Shown piece after piece: positions 12,401 through 23,900 of a DNA stretch of 64,000 nucleotides. The translations under genes and the position numbers were made by a program. Origin of the DNA: Liolophura sinensis (lineage: Eukaryota; Mollusca; Polyplacophora; Chitonida; Chitonidae); assembly GCF_032854445.1 (NCBI RefSeq), contig NC_088295.1, positions 76,042,028 to 76,106,027 of the forward strand, given 5' to 3'. Each line of letters opens with the position of its first letter. Within the stretch, counting starts at the first letter, position 1. The notes beneath the pieces were generated by a model. The model did not search any database, was not told where the DNA came from, and saw only the letters and a list, made by a program, of their open reading frames with translations.

Positions 12401-12698
12401 GTGGTTTGGTAGCTAATCCAATTGCCTGGCCATGTAAAACAATCCACTAATGGATTGGGGTCTATCAACCAGACTCTGATCAAACTTAACTAAATTTCAC
12501 TTAATCAGCCGTAAAAGTGTCTGTCTATCATACATAGCGCGCTGTAAGTATTTGTTGAGCTTTGCTGCATACACTTTACGCTCAGGCTCCCTCCAAAAAG
12601 TCGTCTCTGCTATAGAAATATTGAAAATTAAGTGGGACGTTTAGCTAAAAGTACTTTTTCGTTCGTGGAAACCTACAACAAAATGAAAAATTATTTAA

Positions 12699-12765
12699 CC
12701 CCCCCCCAAAAAAAAATCAAATACAAAAAAAACACACAAAAAAAAAAAACAAAAAAAAACACTTA
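12699..12765. repeat. C9 followed by A/C low-complexity tract
   Basis: Nine C (12699-12707) and nine A (12708-12716), followed by A-runs punctuated by single C. Simple sequence with no coding meaning; the open frame on the minus strand that starts near here encodes only Phe-rich sequence. Confidence 0.85.
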
Positions 12766-14984
12766 AATTCAAATTATGCTCATTCATGGTAATCGCCATT
12801 TTCTTCTCGAAGGTTAGGACCTGTCGTGAAAAACACTGAGAAATGTTCCAGGCAAGTTTCCAGTGACCGCTAAATTTCAAAACTAGAAAGACCATACTAA
12901 AACCCATGACAAGGTCAAGTTTTAGTCGTGTCCAAAACATTACTGTACTTAGACACCGCCATAAAATCTTCATCAAAAACTGCGAAATATTCCTGTTCTT
13001 TGTCAAACTGTGCCGTCGTACAGTTTGAATAAGAAGACTACCTGAAAGGTCCAACAAATATCCGGTACTGTATGGCGGTTGTTCTGATCGGCAATACGAC
13101 TGCGTCGTCAGTGGGACGTTCCCTGCTCACTACTGTATGACTTAATGAATGGGCGCAAGTGGTAGACGAGGAATCAGAAATGCCGTATCCAAGTCGTCGC
13201 TTAAACTCGGTTCCATGTCATTGACTAGCTCTGCTTCCACGCCTTATTGGCAGACGCGTTTCCACCACACTGGGGCTCCTTTACATACGAACTCTCTAAA
13301 CACCAAGTCGTTTTACCCTCACCGCTCTCTCACTCTCCAATCGATGACTTTCCTATTCACCGTTAATTAATGATCGTTGACTCGGCAAAACTTAACATCG
13401 CGTAGAGACACAAAGAAATTCTGACGCTACTTCAGAAATGGACTTCATGTGATAATCAAACAGCCTATTTGCGCCAGTGATTTATTTGCTACTAATCGAA
13501 CTCTCCTCATTCAAAAGAGCAGTCAGCCATTACCATTAAGCTTTATGATTTGATGTCTTTCTCTGAAGCTTTGAAGACAGTCAATAGCAGCTTTTATATC
13601 GCTTAAGGCTAGTTTTCTGATACACTCCCCGATCTGATCTATCATCGAGTTCTGGATACTGGCTATAACCTGACGAATTATATGAGCGATCTGCACACCG
13701 ATCTGGGCACGTAGTGGGGACTGCTTTCTGGATTTGCCACAGGATTACTGCTGAAAAGTTTGTGCCGTTTTCCGGGCAAAGCAATATCGAAAGATATTGT
13801 CCCTCTTTTTGTTTTGGTTGAGTCATGCGATCCCTGTAAGTGCAATAATTTTTATTAACCGTCAAGAAAAATTGCGTTAAATCGCAAACAAGCCCTGTCA
13901 TCATTTCCAAACTTATTACACTGATTTTAGAGGCTGAACCTCTTTTCCAAATGTCCCCTAACAGCTTTGCAGCTTCCTTGTGGTGTGTAAAGCACAAGCC
14001 GAGACCTGCGGAGGACTTTACAGCAAACAAATTAGTGAAACTGTTTTCAATCAAATTAAGCCGAGGCAAAATTAAATTCCCATGAATTGCATTAAACAGA
14101 ACCCCTGATGTACTTCAGACTACTACGCTCTGTCGTCTAGCCTCGGTCTCGAAAGATGTTAATCTTCCCACATTTTGATAATGTAGGTCGCTAAAGAGCA
14201 TACACTGCAAAAGATGTAAACAGTTATCTTTAAAAACTGATGTGAATTATAATTTATTAAAACAGTGTTTCAAATGACAATGTTGTTGCGCTGTATCAGA
14301 GTTTTCTACATCATATGCTACTAACATATTTCAGCTAATCCTACATACCAAATCTTATGTATCTTATCTTAGCGCTTCATTTCTCTCAGAATTCTATTTC
14401 CAGCTGTGTGGTGTACAACATTGCTTAGCAAATACAAAAACTTGCGTTTGTGAACTGACAATGTCTTCATCGGAAAGCTGTCAATATTCGTGAAGACGAC
14501 AAATTCAATGCTGTTATTTTTTTCGATGTTCTCCTCGTCATTATTTCGGGATGAAAATAAAACTGGTTGGTTCAAGACTTCAGTTAAAAGTTTTCTATCT
14601 TGGTTAAACGGGTTACGGTGTTTTTTAAATTTCAGAATGGAACTATAAATTTCTTTTCAGTACACCTAATGACAAGAGACCAGGAAAGCCACGAAAGATG
14701 CGGTTACTTCGTTTTGGATGGTGATTAAAGAGAATTAGGCTGCTAAGAAATGTTGTCAATGCTGTTAAGGCGTCAAGCTAGTTGTGTATTCCCCAAAAAA
14801 TGGATAGGCTTTTACCGGGCAACGTAAGGTGTCATTTGTTATTGATTTTCATTAAAGGTTACCAAAGTTCTGTGTTACAGATTTAACTCAAAGAAAGAAA
14901 ACTAGATTTCTCCTAATTACCGTGTTAAGAAATCTGTGCAGCGCACACATGTCGACCAAAATCCTTTTCCTGTCAACAAAATGT
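12766..14984. other. Gene-free stretch with one unassigned minus-strand ORF
   Basis: A 162-codon open frame on the minus strand spans 13581-14069. No domain is recognised and there is no signal peptide. An acceptor-like TTGCACTTACAG at about 13836-13847 (minus) lies inside it, and a different frame is open after that site for about 50 codons, which weakens the case for the long frame. Confidence 0.25.
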
Positions 14985-15075
14985 TTCCACCCACCGTAAT
15001 GCTGGCCGTCGTCGTATAAGTAAAGTATTCTTGATTACGGTGTAAAACAACAATCAAAAATATGAATAAATAAGA
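14985..15075 (+). mobile_element. 5'-truncated SINE, family 1
   Basis: Starts within the body (CCACCCACCGTAATGCTGGC), continues with the tail hallmark (CGTATAAGTAAAGTATTC) and ends in AAATATGAATAAATAAG. No target duplication is clear. Confidence 0.75.
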
Positions 15076-17773
15076 TACATGCCTATCAATGTTGTCGTCA
15101 CAGTTAGTAAAACCAGGCCCACCTCATTGTTCTATATTACCGTTTGAAATGTTGGCTATGCTGTTGCTGCAGCTAGCAACATGCAGTAAAAATGAGTACT
15201 GTGCACATATAAGCAGCGACGACAATGTGATAGTTGACAAATGTTGACTTTAACTTCCCTTGTAAAGGCTTACATAATAGCTAGTTTAACGTCCCCCCAA
15301 ACATCATGCTTAAGCAGAATTAGGTAAACAAAGTGTAGTGATGCTAAATGCAATGTATGAGGCGTAACTGGTCCACAAAACCCCCAAATCTTGTGTTATC
15401 ACCATTTATTAAAAGCAATACAAAGAGACCAGGCACCATGATTGCCGAGTCAACCAGCAGAGTCCTGGTGTGATAGTGTGCCAGTGTGACAGTGTGATAG
15501 TTGGCAAGTGGTTACACATAACCGGTGAAACCCGGTCTCTTGTCGGATTTTATTCTAAGCTTTAAGAGAAATACGCAAACGTATAAGGAGGTAAATTACC
15601 GTTATGTTTTAACCAAAATTATCAAACGGACACGTCAACTGTAAGTTCAGTCATTGCTGTTTTGCTGGTTCAATCATGACTGAAGTCGATCGGCTTCTCG
15701 CCATTGTAATCAAAGACTCGCAACCAGTCCAGAAAAGCTGTCAGGATTTGTAAAAAACAAAGGACATGGATATGACCGTGCATAGTCAGCGATTAGTATA
15801 CGAATATTGCTTAGATTCTTTCAGAGCATAATGACAAACAATCGTCCCTAGCGTTGAGTGCTTTTCGTTGCATGAATCCTCGCAATTTTATACTTTATAT
15901 ACTGCCTCAGCTTTTAGATGCTTAGAGTTGAATGCTGTTTTTGAAATTGGTCTTATGCTTTCGACCCTGGACGTCCATTTTCGTTGACGACTGGAATACA
16001 AATGTCTTCTTTTCGACGTTTAGGCTTTCAATCCATAATCCAAACTGCCGTCTTGAAAATCAACTAAATAAACCACTTTCTGTTTCTTTTAAATTGTAGC
16101 TTATGTTCATATCTGCAAAATCACTCCTTGCCTTTCGTCACTAACTCGTACCAGCACAAGCTCTGTACGTCGAGCTGCATTTAGAACACTTTTTCATAAT
16201 TAATTATGTTAAACTCCATAATATGGTTTTGGAGACAACATTGCCTCGTCATACTGACGTCATAATTATTCCTAAATAAATAAGAGATAAAATAAGTTTT
16301 ATATACCTACAAGAGACTTACTAAGGTTATATTAATAAGAAGATTAAAGTCGATCACAATCTAGGTAACGGGTGTCGCTCTCGGCCAAACACACCACACT
16401 CAGCCAATTATCAAGCATGCCAATTCTTATTTTTAATAATTCTGATGTCATCCGGCGCAATGAAACCTTCGTCTCGACAACAAGTTTATGGAGTTTAACA
16501 TTATGATACAACAGGTATAGAAGAAACCAGGCTATCGCACATCTCCGCTACGGCTAGATGTACAGATTCCTGAAACATAGAATAACCAGCACTTCTGTCC
16601 TATCTGTCATTATGAGAAATCATTTTAAAAAATCCAGGAACGTTGCCTCGAATCACTTCAAACTGAAATGGTCAACCCGTGCACAAAATGCCATACAAAC
16701 CCTTGCATAATTCTATGTGTCTTTGGGAGATAAGATAAGCTTTCATGGAGAGGTAACGCGAGTATGTTGAAAAACCACCTACTCAGCTGTACTTACGAGT
16801 AAGAGTGGATTCATTGTTTCGTACACTTTGTTTTAAAGGTTCTTGGGTCTACAGCGCCTTTAACTTTCTTGATCAATAAGAGGTGGATTAAACTGGAGAT
16901 TTCTAGATTCACACATAACTGATCTGGCTATCGAACCACCAATCCAAACTTGACAGGACGTTTATACTTTAATAACCAAGTTGACAATGTTATGTCAACT
17001 TTCCCATCTCTCATACTGGTTACAAATCCCTGATAAATTGAGTGTCCTAAACTCAGGGAATAACTCAATCACGTCGAAAGCCTAGAAATATTCAAATGAT
17101 CCAAGCTCCATGCCACGATTCTGCAACGCTTATTTCCTGTATACTTTTATTAAAACATTATCGGGGAGAAAACATGTAAATTTATTCACATGTAGAATGA
17201 GGCTTAAGGCACAAAAACATTTCTCGTCTGTTAATAAATGTATCTTACACATATATGTTTGCTTTTTACAAATATGAAAAATGGCTTTTCATCATGACAC
17301 GACGCTCTTAAGAGAAAGCAGATAAGGAAATACCACTAGCACAAGGACGGATTGAGTTTGGTTCAGAGTTTCTGCTACTCGGGGAAAATGCTTGGCTATT
17401 ATTTGTTCTTGTACTTGCTACAAGAGCATATCTATAAATCTGTAGCGTCTTCATTCCAAGCCTTTGTTACAAGTGCGACATTTGCAAGGGAATTCCGTGC
17501 TCAGACGACATGTTTTTTATTGCACTGCCACATCTTTCATTAAAGGTGTTTCTATTCAATTTAAGGCAACCTTTAACCATTTGTTTAGCAAATGGGCACG
17601 TTCTAACCATTCAATTTCTTTTTCGTCTAAGTTACTCTATACAACTGCATTTGAGACACTTGCACCAATCAGTAGCTGTCTGTATCTACAGGCGGGCTAA
17701 CCATATCTTCATCTATACACTTTTCTCATCTATAAGGGAAAACTGAACCTTTTGAAAAATTTTAATACAAGGT
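15076..17773. other. Gene-free stretch with a dispersed repeat
   Basis: 15935-16020 resembles 50700-50825 (shared GACGTCCATTTT/AACGTCCATTTT, then GAATACAAATGTCT/GTATACGAATGTCT and TTTCGACG) and, more weakly, 3615-3655. No exon is recognised. Confidence 0.45.
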
Positions 17774-17830
17774 TTTCATATGCAGAGAATTTGTCCTTCA
17801 CATTTGCCTTATGTCTGGTAAGAAGTCTTG
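17774..17830 (+). repeat. 57-bp dispersed motif, copy B
   Basis: Second copy of the motif at 12344-12400. It ends next to the start of the 77-79 bp array, so the array may have grown from the flank of this element. Confidence 0.7.
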
Positions 17831-17839
17831 AAAAATGGA

Positions 17840-18225
17840 GCAGGCTGTTGCCCACTTTACAGTTTTCCTGCTTCCATTCTTTCATATTAAAGTGGTATAG
17901 TGAATTTCAAAAGGACACAGACCATTGCCCACTTTACAGTTTTCCTGCTTCCATTCTTTCATTTTGAACTAGGTTAGTGAATTTCAGAAAGGACACAGGC
18001 TGTTGCCCCTTTTACAGTTTTCCTGCTTCCATTCTTTCATGTTAAACTGGTATAATGAATTTCATCAGGACACTGACCATTGCCCACTTCACAGTTTTCC
18101 CGCTTCCATTCCTTCATATTTGAACTTGGATAGTGAATTTCAGAAAGGACACAGGCTTTTGCTCACTTGACAGTTTTCCTGCTTCCATTCTATTATATTA
18201 AACTGGTATAGTGAACTTCAGTTGC
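17840..18225. repeat. 77-79 bp minisatellite, five copies
   Basis: The marker GTTTTCC occurs at 17862, 17939, 18017, 18094 and 18173. The unit contains CACAGGCTGTTGCCCACTTT, then ACAGTTTTCCTGCTTCCATT and a TTAAACTGGTATAGTGAATTT-like end. Adjacent copies alternate between AGGCTGTTGCC and GACCATTGCC, suggesting a two-unit ancestral repeat. Confidence 0.92.
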
Positions 18226-19738
18226 TATTATTCGAGCTGCATCAACCGTGCCGAATTCATATTGGTACATATTGTCTTCTTAAAAGCCATTCGATTGCAA
18301 TGCTAGGCCCGGTCACTTATGATTGACAGGTAACATATTCCGAGCGTGTTCGCAAAAGGTCAAGGTTAGTGGCAAAGGTTGCCGTCCGAGGTGGACACGT
18401 AACACTCACTGGTATAATCTTCCTTCGTGGTGCCGAAACACGACTTGTTCTTTTCCATGACATTTTCATCGCCTAGAAGTAAACACGGCATTCTTTTTGC
18501 CTTTAGGCTTTTTTCGCGAACCACTACAGCCGAATTCATTGAGGTACTTAAATTGAATGAGCTTAATTAAGGTGTTTCCGCGCCCATTAGCCCCCGTGGT
18601 AACGGCCTTCTATCAGGGGCTGTTCTCACAGGGACTTCCGGGGCTGGTCGCGCTCGGGCCACTCTCCACCTAATCCCAGCATCGATCCCTCGGAACACAA
18701 CTGACAGCTTTCTGACCTTCTCTATTTTCCTATCCTGGCAGGGCTTTGTTACCGAATTCAAACCGCCCTGAGATTGACACAAACCCCATTAGCACCGTGG
18801 CGTAACCCCGTGGATGGTATATAACGTTCAGGCATAACAACCGCAACTTAGCTGTGAATGATCGCCAGCCAAATGTGTGTTTACAGTAAACTAAGACAGA
18901 CATACCTAATCCAATAGCTATTTGTTAAGGTCAGTCCCCATTTACCAAGAAAACCCTCTAAAACTCATCTTAAAATAATACTTCATATCTCTCCTTTAGA
19001 GTTTTGATTGATGGAAAGAACACCAATAAACGATGAGGAAAATTGCCTTATACCGGAAGGCTCGTCGAGATAGCTTAAGATTCTAAATATCAGTTTTCTT
19101 GTGGTAAGAAAATTGATACGATGTGTCGTAGCGTGTTGTAAAGAATTACCTGTTGTAACAAAACCCGAAAAGTGTTAAGGGAATGGCGTGTATTCCTCAG
19201 TCCCTAGCGGAAATGGTAACTCACAGCTAGAGACACGGCAGGTCTAGTGGTAAATTTAAACTTTAACTGATATGAAAATGGAGACATCTATGCACCGCCT
19301 TGCAAATGGGACGTATATCCATCGTGGTAAATAAAATCACCTCGTTGGGTACATGAATAGTTGCAATTATAGCACAATAGAAGTAAATATTACCGACAAA
19401 GTATAATCTAGCACAGTACGGGATTTGGAAACTGTTTAAATGGTGTGTCTGGAACATTACTTGCCTTTATTAGCTTCTCTGTGAACAGTGTTCACTGCTT
19501 CTCTTTACAAGGCTGCATCTTAACTTTGCTATACTGCGGTTTGTGTTTATTATAAATTTGAAAATTGTCTTTACGATTATTAACTTGAACGTGCGCTATG
19601 ATTTAAAATTGGTAAACGAATGTCTGTGAGGAAGCCCAGAGGGCAAAGCTTCATCGTGATATCAGTTTTCACACTGTCACATCTTAACTACCTTCACTGA
19701 AGATGTGAGCATTGGACTTATCTCGTATATATGGCATA
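18226..19738. other. Gene-free stretch
   Basis: No exon or repeat array is recognised. The 18567-18782 minus open frame lies in a locally GC-rich patch (about 18570-18800) but matches no family known to me. Confidence 0.4.
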
Positions 19739-20030
19739 AATGAATGAATGCTTGGGGTTTAACGTCGTACATAAGAATTTTTCAGTCATATGACGACGAG
19801 AAACCATTAGGTGTGTATATATATGTCGTCTTCTTCTAGTAGGGCGAATGCATGCCGCCAGTGAGCTGCCGCCATTCACGTATCATGCCGAAATCACCAG
19901 ACCTGATGTTACATTGTATGGACGCCCGACCAAACAGTTCTGTTTCCTTGCTCTAACCTCTCAATGCTGAGTTCCAAGAGAGCCACCAACAAGTACCATT
20001 TCTAAAGTCTTTGGTATGGTCCCACCCGGA
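19739..20030 (-). mobile_element. SINE, family 3, tail shared with family 2
   Basis: Read on the minus strand, the element ends with a CATATGACTGAAAAATTCTT / TACGACGTTAAACCCCAAGC tail and a (TTCA)n run, the same tail as family 2 at 36.06 kb. Its body is different (for example CGGCAGCTCACTGGCGGCAT). The 5' tRNA-like head is missing or too decayed to see; the visible start is near CCGGGTGGGACCATACCAAA. Confidence 0.65.
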
Positions 20031-23000
20031 TTGTATATATAGAATTGCAATGATACGTAGGACATACATAAAACAGACAAGTATTAAACTCTTTGTTCAC
20101 ACTTCTTCTCCAAGGCTATTTATATAATGAAGTGATGTTTTTACCCAGGCAGTTAAAACCTAGGCCGTGAAAGTATGGTGTGGAGAGATACAAACTCCTA
20201 CGATGTTTGTTTGGAATCTCAAGTCGTTTCAGTATTGTTACTGTCAAATCACGACAGTACCCTTTGTCGAATAACGGTTTCAATAGTCAATAGTGCAGTC
20301 TACATTCTGAATTCAGTCTACGTGAGGTCTTTACAGTTCAAATAATGTATACCAATCCTTCACTGCTTAGTCTAGCCACATATGTTCGATGTTAAGTGAA
20401 GGACCGAAAAGAGAGCCGTTTAACTGTTAAGCCTTTCCAAAGTGGTAACTCATACAAGAAAGTAGAAAACTTAAAAAAAACAATTAAACAAATCAAACTG
20501 TAGAAAACGTAAATAAAAAATTAAACCAATCAAAGTGTTCAGATTTACGTTACCCAACAACAACAGGATCAGACAAAAACTCCGTTGTTTTATATTGGAG
20601 TAACCTATGTACCATTCGTTGTAAGCTCAAGGGACAGGTCAACCGGCTCTACTTCCATTATCCCCCGGGATAACATCGTGTAAAAGTGACTTACTTTTTG
20701 GAACGCTCCAGTCTTCTTGACGCTTGCTGTGTTGACTGATCTCACATGATGAAGGGTTGGCTTGAACGAGTCCAATTATACCTGCAACTTGAGGCAAAGA
20801 TTGATTGGATGACAAGCAAATGAACAGGTCAGATAATGTTGCAGGTTTACTTTCCTCTGTTAAAGTCAGCAACGGTTGCGGGCAATCAAATATAAATGTG
20901 ATCAATCGGTGGTGTTATATCGAAATTGTCGACTTGCACCGGGCTAGAAAAAGCCAAAACCTGTTCACTCTAGTCAACAATTTAATTTGTCCAGATGGTT
21001 AAAGGTCTCTGGGTTCTGTAGCAAATCTGTTCGCTTGAGAACACCAGGATCTAACGGTGCAGCATAAAGCCGTGTCAGCTCTAATCTCTGTCACGCGTGA
21101 CCAGATGATCCAGTTGCGATTTATCACATGACTCATGACAGAAGTCTGCAACCTTTCCACTCGCCTTAGACAGCTTTTGCGCTAAAAATCTCTTAATTCA
21201 TTAACGGATTAGAATTCATTAATCAAGCAAAAGCATTTTCGATATCCTTAAGGGCATAGTAATTAAGAATAAACTTAAATCACGGTATTAATTGTTCCTA
21301 AAGGTTTCTTGCCATCAGAAAACAGGGCGGAAGGAAAACAGACATTTAAATTCATTGGTCGCCTTTTCTTATGGAAGCTAAACACAAACATAGTATCAAT
21401 CGATTTTACCCTAAACACCGCCAAGAAAACATGTGCATATTTTCGCACACATGAGGTTAAATTTATTAATCCAATGTTATTTTGTTTACACGCTGACAAA
21501 TGTGACCATAATGTTGGTTGTCTGTCTAGAATATTAACTAATAGTCGAATAAATACAACGATTTAGTATCGTACAGAGCTTAAAGCGTCTTCTGTAAATT
21601 TAGTTATTGCCTTACAAGAACTTTACAAAATCATTGACATTCCATTTTGATCCCTTATGGTTCCAATCCAATGGGCCCCATTAAAAACGGAAGTACAACG
21701 TTACGAGAGGGAAACGGAAGTATAACATGTGTCTGCCAGGGGAGATAACGAGGGTATTACGTGAAGTAGTCTCATATAATACAGCTGATTCAAACATCTA
21801 TGACAGTTAATGACGGTACTGCTTGAACGCCGGTAATTGTCGTTGTTCATAAATAGCTTGGACATGGGCAATAAACCTTAACGTTCCGTTTGAGCTTTGT
21901 AAGGCATCTATCGGACACAAATGATACCTGCCATGCTGTTAATACGCCTCGTTCTATGAGTGCTATATGGTCAGAATGTTCACATCATAAACGCCCGATC
22001 TGAGTACGGCCTAACAATACCTTGTTACAACAGTTAAAACAAAAACAATCCTCTTTACCGCCTTCACACGCGCTACAAAGCTGACATTTCTTTCTTTCAG
22101 ACATAATTAGCTTGACGGCAATATAAGGTGTGAAAAAAAGATTAGTGCAAATGAGAATCTTCAGTAATGTAAGCTACTGAGAAAACAGAAAACACGGCGG
22201 AATTCGTTTTACTGAGAACAAGTACATTTAAATTCGTCGCATCAGTGGAAAAATTCATCTAAATCTGTTTCTTCTGTATTCACAGGCTGTAAGCCTTCGG
22301 GCCTTTGAAGTTCACGAAAGATGCTATTAATCCTCTCTCCCTGTTTTTTTATCGTCTGATTTGACCGGAGCGTCTAGCCCAATGACAAGTGCCCTGAAAG
22401 CAAATGTTTTCTCCGTGCGGTTGTCACAGGAGCGTATTTTACTCCTGCGTGATCTATTAAAGCCGGTCAGGCGGAAGTAGAGAACATGCGGAGAGCAAGT
22501 TCTTCAATGAAAAGAAACAGAGGTGAATTTTGTGTTTTGGTAAAACAAACACGTGGCTAGTCCCTGCAGAGATCGGACTGGATTAGGCGTTTTTCGGGGA
22601 TTTGATAATGGGACTGGCCTTGTAAGCCGAAAATATACATCACTCACTGGTTCCAATTTAAACCGCGACTCAAACCAGTCAAGGCAAAAGACCTCCGGTG
22701 ACTCAATCACTAAATCTATTATTTCCTAAATCTCGTGAAAATCGTGTTAGAGACACATGCATGTAGAAGTAAAAATTTTCAGACAAAAAATTAGAATCAT
22801 GAAACAGAATTTATGTGGAAAAAAGAAATCTGCTGAGCTTTCGTAATTCCATAATGATGCTGTACATTTTCTTTATCTAACCAGATGTAAGGTAGTTTAT
22901 AATTCTTTTGCAATTTAGGGTGTGTAATAGGCCTACACCATAACGGTAAACTACATAGGATAAAAAAATAAGCGAATGATTCAGCAACTGCACAAAACCC

Positions 23001-23314
23001 AAGAATTTCCCTAACGCATCACTGAAAGGGTTTAATGATAGTAGAAAATACAACTTGGAGAGTAAAACCAGAACAGCAACGACAGTGTAATAGCCAGTGA
23101 AATCCAGAGTGTTGTCACCTTACCTCATTGAGTAGGGATTTAATGTGTTCACGAAATGATTCAAAAGTAGAAACTTAAGAAGTAGCACCATGTCATTTCT
23201 GATGAGAGAAGGGGAGTAAGCTGTATTTCGTCTTAAGCACACCTGCCCCTCTGTTTTTAAGCATAACAGTTTACAGGAAGCAAAAAGCATGGGATTAAAT
23301 TGGCTGGTTAGCAT
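20031..23314. other. Gene-free stretch
   Basis: No supported exon. Open frames at 20639-20905 (minus), 21275-21566 (both strands) and 22504-22710 (minus) show no recognisable domain. Confidence 0.4.
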
Positions 23315-23900
23315 TACTTAATGATGTCCAAAAGGATTAAATTTTGTAGATTAACGTTCATAGGTTATCAATGACTGAGAGCTAACTCAAATGATTAGAC
23401 AGTGTAGATTAACGTCCACTGGTTACCTATCACGGAAGACTGATCTAAATCAATGATTAATCATTTTAGACCAACGACTAACGCTCATTTGTTATCCATC
23501 AAAGAATCGTGTCCTATATCATTAAACACTGTATGGGCTAGCATCTCTTTGTTCTTGTGATTTGTATTTATTTGTTCTTTTTTGGGGGGGATTGGAGTGT
23601 AACGCCATACTCAAGAATGTTTCATTTACACGACAGCAGACAGTATTATGGTGGTAGGAATCCGAGCAGTACTTAGGAGAAACCCACGACCATGCGAAGA
23701 TTCCTGAAAGGGTCACATCATTGTGCTGCGGTAGCATGCTAATCTCTCTGCCTTGGACATCCTGAAATGATATCTAAAATTATTACTCGTTTCAAATAAC
23801 TGCTTAGCCATCAAGACGTTACGTCATTCGTATTTACCGTCTACTGGGTATCACACTCAAAATGGTGTCTAAAAGACTACGTTCGCTAAAGTAAAATCTA
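23315..23900. repeat. Degenerate ~60-bp repeat interrupted by a SINE
   Basis: Units marked by AGATTAACGTTCATAGGTTATC, AGATTAACGTCCACTGGTTA and a third diverged copy near 23475, with a fourth likely copy at 23815-23880. The inserted minus-strand SINE at 23590-23757 separates them. Confidence 0.55.
23590..23757 (-). mobile_element. Diverged SINE, family 1, internally deleted
   Basis: Read on the minus strand: a tRNA-like head (AGAGAGATTAGCATGCTACC), CATGGTCGTGGGTTTCTCC, then a tail with AAATGAAACATTCTTGAGTA. The middle of the element is shortened relative to the 36.46 kb copy. Confidence 0.65.

Noticed and set aside
13581-14069. 162-codon minus frame
   Set aside because: No domain or signal peptide, and the only internal splice signal favours a different frame.
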